From: CAZOIA01 sp964579675
GTDB taxonomy: Bacteria; Planctomycetota; Phycisphaerae; UBA1845; PWPN01
Direction of reading: 5' to 3'
DNA length: 5,854 nt
Assembly: GCA_964579675.1 (NCBI GenBank)
Contig: CAZOIA010000283.1
Location: forward strand, 1 to 5,854
Part shown: piece by piece, positions 1-5,817 of the stretch
How the letters are laid out: every line of letters begins with the position of its first letter
How positions within the stretch are numbered: the stretch's first letter is position 1
Notes under the pieces: generated by a model
Told to the model about the DNA's origin: nothing
Seen by the model: the letters and a program-made list of their open reading frames with translations, nothing else
Database searches by the model: none
Position numbers and translations under genes: made by a program

Positions 1-391
1 CGTGATACTTGCCGACGATGCCCGTGCGATAGCCGGCCGCCTTGAGCAGCTTCGGCAACGACTCGACGTCGTCGAATGAATGGAAGTTGTGGCAGGCGTG
101 GGCATGTCCGTACTGGCCGTTGGTGTGATTGAACGTCCCGGTCATGATCACCGATCGCGACGCGCTGCAACTGGCAACGGTGGCGAACGCACTCGTGAAT
201 CGGGTGCCCCCGGAAGCCAGCCGATCCAGGGATGGGGTCCTGATCACCGGATGGCCGTAGCAGCCCAACTGGAGACCCTGATCATCAGCGACGAGCAGAA
301 CCACGTTGCGCTCAGCCGCCCACACCATGGTCCCCGACCCCGACAGCACCAGGACCATGGCAACCGTCAACAGACGCATCATGTCACGCAT
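1..391 (-). CDS. Secreted sulfatase, SGSH (heparan N-sulfatase)-like, N-terminal part only
   Basis: Type I sulfatase that would hydrolyse sulfate esters or sulfamates on glycans outside the cytoplasm. The C-terminal part runs off the left edge, leaving 130 residues. Residues 1-26 are a signal peptide: arginines at 2 and 6, a hydrophobic core, and likely cleavage near VWA-A. Then come the metal-binding aspartates in VADDQG (D36, D37), the sulfatase signature CSASR with the formylglycine cysteine C75 and R79, and the GIVGKYH motif with K128 and H130. Known family fact, from memory: human SGSH uses D31, D32, C70, R74, K123 and H125, so every visible catalytic residue sits at a constant +5 offset. 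The segment NGQYGHAHACHNFHSFDDV also resembles SGSH. The exact substrate is inference. The ATG at 391 overlaps the end of the upstream gene by 8 bases (ATGCGTGA), suggesting translational coupling. ATGs at 382 and 379 are alternative starts and still leave a usable signal peptide. The cysteine-type site would need a formylglycine-generating enzyme encoded elsewhere. Confidence 0.93.
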   Translation of the reverse strand, partial: MRDMMRLLTVAMVLVLSGSGTMVWAAERNVVLLVADDQGLQLGCYGHPVIRTPSLDRLASGGTRFTSAFATVASCSASRSVIMTGTFNHTNGQYGHAHACHNFHSFDDVESLPKLLKAAGYRTGIVGKYH

Positions 392-803
392 CCGACAAGT
401 GCCTCAGGAAGACAACCAGCCCATAAATCACGCCGGCAGCGGTGGTCGCGAGGAGCAGCATGGTGGTGGCACACCCGCCCCTGCCGGTGCCGAGGAGGTT
501 GAACGGCTGGTCGTCGGCGATCGCCGGCTCCATCGTTTCGTCATAATCCTTAAGCTCGCACGCCACACCGGCCGCCGCGGCCAACGATTGAAAGCCCGCC
601 GCCGTGACCTCGTCGCAGGCCGCCAGCACATAGGGCGTCGGCCTCTCCGCCAGCTCCTTAGCCGTTTTCAAATCGACCTCCGCTACCTGGCGGAGCAGCT
701 TGATGTACTGAATCCTGTGGGGCCCGGCATCATTGATCACGACCGCTTTGAAGACGGTGTCCACCAGCGGCGGCAGTTCTTCGGGCATGAAGCCGTCATC
801 CAT
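384..803 (-). CDS. Small membrane-anchored protein with ribosomal L7/L12 C-terminal-like domain
   Basis: A 139-residue protein of unknown function. Residues about 19-85 resemble the C-terminal domain of ribosomal protein L7/L12. VVINDAGPHRIQYIKLLRQV aligns with the first strand and helix, DLKTAKELAE with the GLKEAKDLVE helix, and the segment ending AAAAGVACELK with the last helix and strand. The conserved basic pattern IKxxR (K35, R38) and LKxAK (K46, K49) is present. Residues about 86-110 form an acidic then glycine-rich linker. Residues about 111-133 are one hydrophobic segment, probably a membrane helix, followed by RHLSDA. There is no signal peptide, so I infer a tail-anchored topology with the L12-like domain in the cytoplasm. 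It is not ribosomal L12 itself: the N-terminal dimerisation domain and alanine-rich hinge are missing. The start is supported by AAGGGAG seven bases upstream of the ATG. The stop overlaps the sulfatase start, so the two are likely co-transcribed. A ligand or partner cannot be named. Confidence 0.85.
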   Translation of the reverse strand: MDDGFMPEELPPLVDTVFKAVVINDAGPHRIQYIKLLRQVAEVDLKTAKELAERPTPYVLAACDEVTAAGFQSLAAAAGVACELKDYDETMEPAIADDQPFNLLGTGRGGCATTMLLLATTAAGVIYGLVVFLRHLSDA

Positions 804-810
804 GGGAATG

Positions 811-817
811 CTCCCTT
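811..817 (-). promoter_or_regulatory. Ribosome binding site of the L12-like gene
   Basis: On the minus strand AAGGGAG lies 7 bases before the ATG at 803. It is a near-consensus Shine-Dalgarno and fixes that start over the in-frame ATG at 788. Confidence 0.7.
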
Positions 818-830
818 GATATGCACTACC

Positions 831-836
831 GTTATA
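831..836 (-). promoter_or_regulatory. Possible -10 element for the L12-like/sulfatase operon
   Basis: The minus strand reads TATAAC here, about 14 bases before the Shine-Dalgarno, which would give a short leader. The nearest -35-like TTGACA (859-864, minus strand) is 22 bases away. That is too far for a standard sigma-70 promoter, so only the -10 box is suggested. Confidence 0.25.
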
Positions 837-857
837 GGATCAGCACGTCGGTGCAAT

Positions 858-874
858 CTGTCAATAGTTGACAG
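858..874. promoter_or_regulatory. Perfect palindrome, operator candidate 1
   Basis: CTGTCAATAGTTGACAG is a perfect inverted repeat with 7-base arms and a 3-base spacer, in the divergent region between the L12-like gene and the thioredoxin gene. Each arm contains a TTGACA hexamer, one per strand, as in a -35 box, but no good -10 follows at 16-18 bases on either strand. Its symmetry and position fit a dimeric regulator site; the regulator is unknown. Confidence 0.45.
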
Positions 875-886
875 ACCCGCGGTCTG
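872..886. promoter_or_regulatory. Perfect palindrome, operator candidate 2
   Basis: CAGACCCGCGGTCTG is a perfect inverted repeat with 6-base arms and a 3-base spacer. It shares its first three bases with the palindrome at 858-874. The two centres are 13 bases apart. Confidence 0.35.
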
Positions 887-953
887 CCGCCCCCCGGTGA
901 ATCGTCGAGTGGCGAACTGGATTCGGCGCTTGCGATCGTCTAAACTGCAATAC

Positions 954-973
954 GGCGTTGCCTGAGCAACGCC
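954..973 (+). other. Perfect 8-bp stem-loop in the thioredoxin gene leader
   Basis: GGCGTTGC and GCAACGCC pair perfectly around a CTGA tetraloop. It ends 31 bases before the ATG at 1005. A smaller repeat, TCCC-GCC-GGGA (981-991), follows and its right arm is part of the Shine-Dalgarno. No T-tract follows, so it is not an intrinsic terminator. A leader RNA structure or a protein-binding site are both possible. Confidence 0.5.
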
Positions 974-987
974 CTGCGGTTCCCGCC

Positions 988-995
988 GGGAGGAG
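988..995 (+). promoter_or_regulatory. Ribosome binding site of the thioredoxin gene
   Basis: GGGAGGAG ends 9 bases before the ATG at 1005 but directly abuts the in-frame ATG at 996. The spacing therefore favours 1005 as the true start. Confidence 0.75.
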
Positions 996-1004
996 ATGTT
1001 GCCC

Positions 1005-2294
1005 ATGATTCTGAGGATCGCCTCGTTCGTCCTGGTTCTGCAAGGGGCCCTGCTCGCCACGGACGCCACCATCCCTGGTTACGAAGGCCAGACCAAAGCG
1101 GTCATTCAACGTGCCCTCAAGGCATATCGTGCCCTTGAAAGCTACCAGGACAAGCTCGTTGTCAGGACCGAGATCGACGTTGAAGGCGACGAATCCATCG
1201 TGGCCCCGCAGGGGGTATCGCAGGCCACGCTTGCCTGGGCCAGGCCCAATCGAATCGCGCTGGACACTCCCGTGTACGCGGTCTTCTCGGACGGAAAGAA
1301 GCTCTGGCAGCACATGAAGCATTTCGAACAGTACATCGAGTCTCGTGCTCCGGATCCGATCGACCTGGCCAAGTCGGACCTGCACGACCTGGGCGCTTAC
1401 GAGCGAGCGAGGCACCCCATTGCTTCGATCATCGGGCGGCCGTCGGCATCCGCGACCGACCTTTTCGGCAAGATCACGAAGTTCACCGGCATCAGGCCCG
1501 AGCCTCTCGCCGCCAAGCCCGGCAAGTCGGTCAGCGGCCTTGTGGAACGCGAGCTGCAGGAAGGCAAGAAGGCAAGCGTCCCGTTCGACGCCTGGTTCAG
1601 TGATCAGACCGGCTTGCTCGGCGAGATTCGATACGACTACACCGAGCAGGCCCGAACGCAGATAGCCCTGGACCCGCGCGCCAGTGGCAAAGTCAAGATC
1701 AACAAGTTCCTTCGTCGTTTCCGTTTCGAGAAGATCGCCCCCAACGCCAAGCTCGCCGACGACAACTTCGTGTTCAAGCCGACCCCCTACGATGAAAAGG
1801 TCGCCCAATTCCGGTCCGTGACCCATGAGGAGTGGCAGCGCAAGCTGATCGGCAGGCCGGCTCCCAGTTTCAGCGGAAAGGACATGGAGGGCAAGGGGAT
1901 CATACTCTCGGATTTCAAGGGCCGGGTCGTGCTCCTGGACTTCTGGGCGTCCCACTGCGGGCCCTGCATCATGATCATGCCCATCATTCAGAAGCTCGCC
2001 GATCAGTTTGCCGACAAGCCGGTGTCGGCCATCGGGATCAACGGCGACCCACCCGCGAAAGCCAGGTGGGCAGCTTACATAGTCGCCTCCCAGAAGGTGA
2101 AGTACCGCCAGTATTTGGACGTTGATCACGAGGTATTCACGGCCTACCGGATCATGCCCATTCCCTGTTTCTTCATAATCGACAGGAAAGGCGTGATCCG
2201 GACGATCCACATGGGTTTCACACCCGGCGACGATAAGAAGCTCGCCCAGCAGATCGAAACCCTGCTCAAGGGGGAAACCCTGCCTTCTCCTTGA
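1005..2294 (+). CDS. Exported LolA/DUF2092-like plus TlpA-type thioredoxin fusion protein
   Basis: A 429-residue exported thiol-disulfide protein. Residues 1-18 form a signal peptide (MILRIASFVLVLQGALLA). Residues about 28-260 resemble the DUF2092/LolA-like beta-sheet domain: an opening helix (ALKAYRALESYQDKLVVRTE), then PNRIALDTP and VFSDGKKLW typical of this fold, and AWFSDQTGLLGEIRYDY later on. Residues about 282-423 are a TlpA/AhpC-type thioredoxin domain, with RPAPSF, then VVLLDFWASHCGPC with the CGPC active site (C318, C321), then FFIIDRKGVI. The cis-proline is P387. Known family role: periplasmic reduction or isomerisation of disulfides. What the LolA-like half binds is unknown; a lipid or polymer is only a guess. 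Two oddities are H317 before the first active-site cysteine, where W is usual, and C388 right after the cis-proline, where T is usual. The ATG at 996 would give 432 residues but lacks room for the ribosome binding site. The 3' end overlaps the converging gene by 29 bases. Confidence 0.92.
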   Translation: MILRIASFVLVLQGALLATDATIPGYEGQTKAVIQRALKAYRALESYQDKLVVRTEIDVEGDESIVAPQGVSQATLAWARPNRIALDTPVYAVFSDGKKLWQHMKHFEQYIESRAPDPIDLAKSDLHDLGAYERARHPIASIIGRPSASATDLFGKITKFTGIRPEPLAAKPGKSVSGLVERELQEGKKASVPFDAWFSDQTGLLGEIRYDYTEQARTQIALDPRASGKVKINKFLRRFRFEKIAPNAKLADDNFVFKPTPYDEKVAQFRSVTHEEWQRKLIGRPAPSFSGKDMEGKGIILSDFKGRVVLLDFWASHCGPCIMIMPIIQKLADQFADKPVSAIGINGDPPAKARWAAYIVASQKVKYRQYLDVDHEVFTAYRIMPIPCFFIIDRKGVIRTIHMGFTPGDDKKLAQQIETLLKGETLPSP

Positions 2295-3030
2295 CCTGCC
2301 TTGGGCCAGGGAAACGGGCCTGGCCTTCGATGCGGAGGCGGGCGAAGCTCGCCTGGTCGTTGAACGAGCCGAGCCCGATGTAACCCCAGTCATAGGTTCT
2401 GTCTTCGACCTGAATCCAGGGTGGGTCCTTGGGGTCGTGGGCGTCAACGTAGACGGTGATGGTGCCAGCCTCCACATCGCGAATAATGTCAACCTTATGC
2501 CAGTCCTTGCCGGGCACGGTGAGAGGCGGGTGTTTGCCCCGCGGTACCAGCGAGGTGCGGGTCTCACCGTCCACGCGGACGACCGCGTTGTGGAACTCAT
2601 CGGCCACGTTCGATAGGTGGACGTAGTAGAAGTGGGTGTCATCCCGGCGGGCGAAGATGATGCAGGCATCGCGGCCCACGACGGACGCCGGGCAGTCCAC
2701 GCGGACGCGGCAGGAGAGGTTGAACGATCGGAACTGGTACCGGGTGTAGATGGCGTATTCCTGGGGCCGGCGCACGCCCGGCAACATCGCTCGCCCCGGC
2801 GGGGCGGCCATCCGGAGACATCGCCGCTCGCCCTCGACCGCGATCCGCCACAGCTCGGGCGTGCGGAAGGCCCATGACTCGCCCGGCTCGTCCAGCTTGA
2901 ATTCCTCGACGACGTCCGCGATCAAGGGCGCTGGCTCACCGTCCGGGTTCATCCTGAGATCCTGGCAGCCCGTCGGTGCCAGGCAGGTCGCAAGCAGCAT
3001 CGCTATGGGAATGGTCGGCTCACGGTTCAT
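2266..3030 (-). CDS. Exported DUF1080/LamG-like beta-sandwich protein, possible lipoprotein
   Basis: A 254-residue protein. Residues 1-22 look like an export signal with a possible lipid-attachment cysteine at C22 (LAPTGC). The lipobox is imperfect because proline sits at -3, and the n-region has only one arginine. Residues about 38-236 resemble the concanavalin-like fold of the DUF1080 (3-keto-disaccharide hydrolase domain)/LamG group. Supporting features are YQFRSFNLSCRVRVD, GRDACIIFARRDDTHFYYV, DWHKVDIIRDVEAGTITVYV, and the closing strands WGYIGLGSFNDQASFARL. Known from the fold: carbohydrate binding or cleavage at the cell surface. A catalytic role is not shown here, since I see no residue set I can call catalytic. 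The tail after about residue 236 lies beyond the fold, is basic and proline-rich, and is encoded across a hairpin and the end of the opposing thioredoxin gene. The start is uncertain: a TTG at 3036 is in frame just upstream and no strong Shine-Dalgarno precedes either one. It is divergent from the VWA gene. Confidence 0.85.
   Translation of the reverse strand: MNREPTIPIAMLLATCLAPTGCQDLRMNPDGEPAPLIADVVEEFKLDEPGESWAFRTPELWRIAVEGERRCLRMAAPPGRAMLPGVRRPQEYAIYTRYQFRSFNLSCRVRVDCPASVVGRDACIIFARRDDTHFYYVHLSNVADEFHNAVVRVDGETRTSLVPRGKHPPLTVPGKDWHKVDIIRDVEAGTITVYVDAHDPKDPPWIQVEDRTYDWGYIGLGSFNDQASFARLRIEGQARFPGPRQVKEKAGFPP
2304..2325. terminator. GC hairpin past the thioredoxin stop, terminator candidate
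   Basis: GGCCAGG (2304-2310) and CCTGGCC (2319-2325) pair perfectly around an 8-base loop, starting 10 bases after the thioredoxin stop. Only two T's follow on the plus strand, so it is weak as a classical intrinsic terminator. It lies inside the coding sequence of the opposing beta-sandwich gene. Confidence 0.4.
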
Positions 3031-3075
3031 CGTCAAGGCCGTTTCTCAGCGGAGGATTCGGTCTCACCGTTTCCG

Positions 3076-3106
3076 TTGCGAAGCCGCAAGCGGCGGGGCG
3101 AAACCG
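3076..3106. repeat. CCGCAAGCGG palindromic motif in the divergent region
   Basis: GCCGCAAGCGGC, inside the GCGAA...GGGGCGAAACC context, is a palindromic core flanked by GC-rich sequence between the beta-sandwich and VWA genes. It resembles short intergenic repeats I associate with planctomycete genomes, but this window holds only one copy, so its repeat nature is inference. Confidence 0.25.
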
Positions 3107-3147
3107 TCTGGCCAAGCGCATCGCCAACTCCCGGGCGGTTGGGGATT

Positions 3148-3174
3148 TCGTGGCAATGCAATAAGCTACCACGA
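3148..3174 (+). other. Stem-loop next to a Shine-Dalgarno
   Basis: TCGTGG (3148-3153) and CCACGA (3169-3174) pair around a 15-base loop. The right arm shares two bases with GAGGGGG (3173-3179), so the stem could affect access to that ribosome binding site. Confidence 0.35.
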
Positions 3175-3179
3175 GGGGG
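3173..3179 (+). promoter_or_regulatory. Strong ribosome binding site upstream of the VWA gene
   Basis: GAGGGGG is followed by 7 bases and then GTG at 3187. This is the only good Shine-Dalgarno between the two divergent genes. It is not in range of any in-frame start of the VWA protein, because a TAG at 3203-3205 closes that frame. Confidence 0.45.
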
Positions 3180-3186
3180 CAGAGCA

Positions 3187-3273
3187 GTGAAGGCGCGCAT
3201 CATAGGCAGCGTTGAACCTGCAAGTGGGGGTTGTGCCCTGGTGGCGTGTGAGCCGGGTTTCACTCGAATTTGA
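3187..3273 (+). CDS. Possible 28-codon leader ORF overlapping the VWA gene start
   Basis: GTG at 3187 follows a well-spaced GAGGGGG and opens 28 codons (VKARIIGSVEPASGGCALVA...) that end with TGA at 3271-3273. The ORF overlaps the first codons of the VWA gene in another frame. It could be a leader peptide that couples translation to the downstream gene by re-initiation. The peptide resembles no family I know, has no signal or membrane segment, and may be chance. Confidence 0.2.
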   Translation: MKARIIGSVEPASGGCALVACEPGFTRI

Positions 3274-5665
3274 ATCACCGGACCTGGCCGGGTGGCTTTG
3301 GGTGGCGGCGGCGGGGCTGGCCGCAGCGGAAGCGTTGCGGTACGTCCGGGCGGGCCGATGGCCGGCGGGCTGGGGTCCGCGGGCGATGCTGGCAGTGCTG
3401 GTCGCGGTAGTGGTGGCGGCTTTGAAAGTCAGGGGCTGGCTCCGGCTCGATGCGTCGAGCCATGGCTGGGCGTGCCTGTGGCTCGGATTATTCGCGGCCC
3501 TCTGGCTGGTGCGGGCCTATCGCCGCACCACCCGGGCGATCGGGCGGCGTGTCCGGTTGACGCTCCTGGCACTGCGGATGGCCGCCGGTTTCCTGATCCT
3601 TCTCCTTCTGGCGGGACCGGTGCTTCAGACCGTTCACGTCCGCAGGGAGAGAGCGGTGCTGGGCATCCTGCTGGACGATTCGCGCTCCATGACCGTGCGC
3701 GACGTCCTGGAGGAGGATGGCTCAGATGCGATATCGCGTCTGGAAGCGGTGACCGCCGTTCTCGGGCGCAGCCAAGAAGCCCTGACGCGAATGGGTGACG
3801 AGCTTCAGGTGCGGTGGTTCACCTTTGATGCCGGGGTCAGGGAGACGGCTTCGGTGTCGCTCGCGGGCAAGGGCGAGTTCACAGCACTGGCGGATGCGGT
3901 GGGTCGCGTGCACGTGTTGCTCGGGCAGGCGGGCCGAAAGGTCGGCGGCATCATCGTGGTCTCCGACGGGCGGGACAACTTCTCGACCGACGCCGAGCCG
4001 CTGCCGGTCTCCGAGTTGCTTGCCGCCGCCGGCGTGCCACTCTATGCGGCGGGTGTCGGGAGCGACACGCCCCTCGGCCGGGTGAGCGGTTTGCAGGCCC
4101 GCCGGCTCGATTGCCCGAACCGGGTGGCGGTGCTCAATCGCCTGGGCGTCCACGCCGAGTTCTTCGCGGCCGGTCTGGCCGATACGCCGATCGACGTGGA
4201 ACTGCTCGTGGACGACGAGTTGGTGGATCAGTGCCAGGTCCGCCCTGCGGCAATGCGTGAGCTGATCAGCGTGGACCTCTCGCACGTACCGGACGCCGGT
4301 GGGCTGCACCGGGTCACGGCTCGTGCGCGAGCGGCGTCCATCCCGGGTGAACGGGGTGAGGCCTCCCTGTCCCAGTTCGTCCGGGTTTCCGATGACAAGC
4401 TGCGCGTGCTCTACATTGATCGAGCCCGTTACGAGCGGGCGGCGATCGCGCGGGCGTTGGAGTCGGCCAAGGAACTGCGGGTCCACAAGGTAGACCTGAA
4501 CCAGCCCGCTGGTACCGGGCCATCACCGCGGTTGTCCGGCGGGGCTGACCAGTGGAAAGCTTACCACGTCGTGTTGATCGGTGATGTGGATCGGGAGGGG
4601 TTCCCGCCCGGGTCATTGGAGGCGCTTCGGAAGCGGGTGACGGACCACGGGTGCGGGTTGGCGATGCTCGGGGGCGTGCGGACGCTCGGCAGTGGGAGAT
4701 ACCATGGGACGGCCGTTGACGCACTGGTCCCGGTAGACCTCGGTATCGTGGGCCAGTTGCCCGGACCGACCTCGCTCGAATTGACGCCGGCTGGACGACT
4801 GCATCCCATCTGCCGGCTGGCGGAGGATCCGGGGGCGAGCGAGGCGATGTGGCAGCGATTGCCGCCCCTGACCGGCGCGAGCCGACTGGGCCGGGCGGGG
4901 CCGGCCGCGGAAGTGCTCATCCGTTCCGAGGACGCCCAGCCGCTGTTAGTCGTCCAGGAGGCCGGAAAGGGGCGGACCGCGGTGGTGGCGTTCGATTCGA
5001 CCTGGCAGTGGTCGTTCGCCGACGAGCACGGGGGCCAGGCCCGGCGGCGGTTCTGGCGGCAACTGGTACTGTGGCTCGCAAACCGCCGGCCCGACGTGTG
5101 GGTGACCACGGACAAGCCCCGGTACGACCTGTTCCGGCTGCGGACCGGCAAGGACCGTGTGCTTATCCGCGCCGGCGCCACCGACCCTGCCACGGGCGAG
5201 ATGCCCGAAGGCGTGACCCTGACCGGCACGATGACGGGCCCCGAGGGCGAGTCAGGACCGATCAGGTGGGTGACCAGGCCGGAGGGTCTCGAAGCAGAAC
5301 CGTCGATCGAGCGGGCGGGGGAGTACCGGGTGACCATCACGGCCAGGTCCGGCGATGAGCCGCTCGCCGAGTCGGAGACTGCTTTCGTGGTTACCTCGAT
5401 CGATGTTGAACTGGCCGACGCGCTGGCGGATCTGGAAACCCTGAAGCGAATGGCGGAGCGGACGGAGCGGGTTGGAGGAAGATACGTACCCGTCGAGCAG
5501 TTCAGCAGACTTCTCGAGGACATTCATGCTGCCGGGCCCGTGACCGAGATCGCGCACGTGCGCCGACAGCATCTGCGCGACGAGTGGGCGTGGGAATGGC
5601 TCGCGGTCTTTCTGGCCCTGGTCACCGTCGAGTGGATCGCGCGCCGACGGGCAGGGCTCGTGTAG
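3248..5665 (+). CDS. Large membrane protein with VWA domain and inactive glutamine-amidotransferase-like domain
   Basis: An 805-residue membrane protein of a planctomycete-type family; its function is not known to me. Four hydrophobic segments lie at about 16-33, 45-60, 74-89 and 105-127. A von Willebrand A domain follows (about 135-276) with a complete metal-ion-dependent adhesion site: DDSRS (D143, S145, S147), T212 in GEFTAL and D240 in VVSDGRDN. Residues about 385-618 resemble the GATase1-like fold (LRVLYIDRARYER, YHVVLIGDVD, GCGLAMLGG, GRTAVVAFDSTWQW). The usual nucleophile-elbow cysteine is not apparent, so I infer no amidotransferase activity. Residues about 619-720 look like a beta-sandwich, and a last membrane helix lies near 781-797 before a basic tail. 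Relatives often sit with MoxR and DUF58 genes; neither is visible here. The start is uncertain: GTG 3248 gives VSRVSLEFESPDLAGWLW, which looks like a natural N-terminus. TTG 3212 would add 12 residues, and GTGs at 3224 and 3233 are also in frame. None has a well-spaced Shine-Dalgarno. Confidence 0.9.
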   Translation: MSRVSLEFESPDLAGWLWVAAAGLAAAEALRYVRAGRWPAGWGPRAMLAVLVAVVVAALKVRGWLRLDASSHGWACLWLGLFAALWLVRAYRRTTRAIGRRVRLTLLALRMAAGFLILLLLAGPVLQTVHVRRERAVLGILLDDSRSMTVRDVLEEDGSDAISRLEAVTAVLGRSQEALTRMGDELQVRWFTFDAGVRETASVSLAGKGEFTALADAVGRVHVLLGQAGRKVGGIIVVSDGRDNFSTDAEPLPVSELLAAAGVPLYAAGVGSDTPLGRVSGLQARRLDCPNRVAVLNRLGVHAEFFAAGLADTPIDVELLVDDELVDQCQVRPAAMRELISVDLSHVPDAGGLHRVTARARAASIPGERGEASLSQFVRVSDDKLRVLYIDRARYERAAIARALESAKELRVHKVDLNQPAGTGPSPRLSGGADQWKAYHVVLIGDVDREGFPPGSLEALRKRVTDHGCGLAMLGGVRTLGSGRYHGTAVDALVPVDLGIVGQLPGPTSLELTPAGRLHPICRLAEDPGASEAMWQRLPPLTGASRLGRAGPAAEVLIRSEDAQPLLVVQEAGKGRTAVVAFDSTWQWSFADEHGGQARRRFWRQLVLWLANRRPDVWVTTDKPRYDLFRLRTGKDRVLIRAGATDPATGEMPEGVTLTGTMTGPEGESGPIRWVTRPEGLEAEPSIERAGEYRVTITARSGDEPLAESETAFVVTSIDVELADALADLETLKRMAERTERVGGRYVPVEQFSRLLEDIHAAGPVTEIAHVRRQHLRDEWAWEWLAVFLALVTVEWIARRRAGLV

Positions 5666-5686
5666 GGTTAAGCCGGTCGCGAGCGG

Positions 5687-5701
5687 GGTAATGGCATTGC
5701 C
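5687..5701. repeat. Inverted repeat just after the VWA gene
   Basis: GGTAATGGCATTGCC is symmetric around one central base, with one G-T mismatch. It starts 22 bases after the VWA stop. The loop is too small for an RNA hairpin, so a protein site or chance is more likely. Confidence 0.2.
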
Positions 5702-5777
5702 GATACGTCGAGCGATGGTCGATGGCGTCCTGGCGCCTTGCACGCCCCCGACGGCGGTTGGGTACTGTCCCGAGCCC

Positions 5778-5804
5778 GGGGTATTTGCCCCCAGAAGGTC
5801 TGGG
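5778..5804 (+). other. Two competing small stem-loops downstream of the VWA gene
   Basis: GGGG-TATTTG-CCCC (5778-5791) overlaps by two bases with CCCAGA-AGG-TCTGGG (5790-5804). The second has perfect 6-base arms. The shared C's mean that only one can form fully at a time. No T-tract follows. Confidence 0.35.
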
Positions 5805-5817
5805 TGCATGACACTTT

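Noticed and set aside
868..896. Plus-strand sigma-70 promoter with TTGACA at 868-873
   Set aside because: The expected -10 position (about 890-897) is a run of C and G, so no promoter is supported there in that direction.
306..965. 219-codon plus-strand frame across the L12-like gene
   Set aside because: It is antisense to two genes with clear family motifs and runs through the divergent regulatory region; its translation shows no family resemblance.
861..2669. 602-codon open frame on the minus strand, opposite the thioredoxin gene
   Set aside because: It lies antisense to a well-supported gene. Its translation is low-complexity, rich in R, G and P, without recognisable domains, as expected in GC-rich DNA. 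No Shine-Dalgarno or domain supports it.
3220..3285. tRNA-like look of the GGGTTTCACTCGAATTTGAATC region
   Set aside because: No acceptor stem, no proper T-arm GGTTCGAATCC and no anticodon arm can be assembled.
4561..5523. 320-codon minus-strand frame opposite the VWA gene
   Set aside because: Serine-, arginine- and proline-rich shadow of the VWA/GATase gene with no domain or start signal.
5252..5809. 185-codon minus-strand frame starting in the right-hand spacer
   Set aside because: Mostly antisense to the VWA gene. The RIGNAITP stretch slightly recalls a cytosine methylase motif, but no other methylase motif is present.
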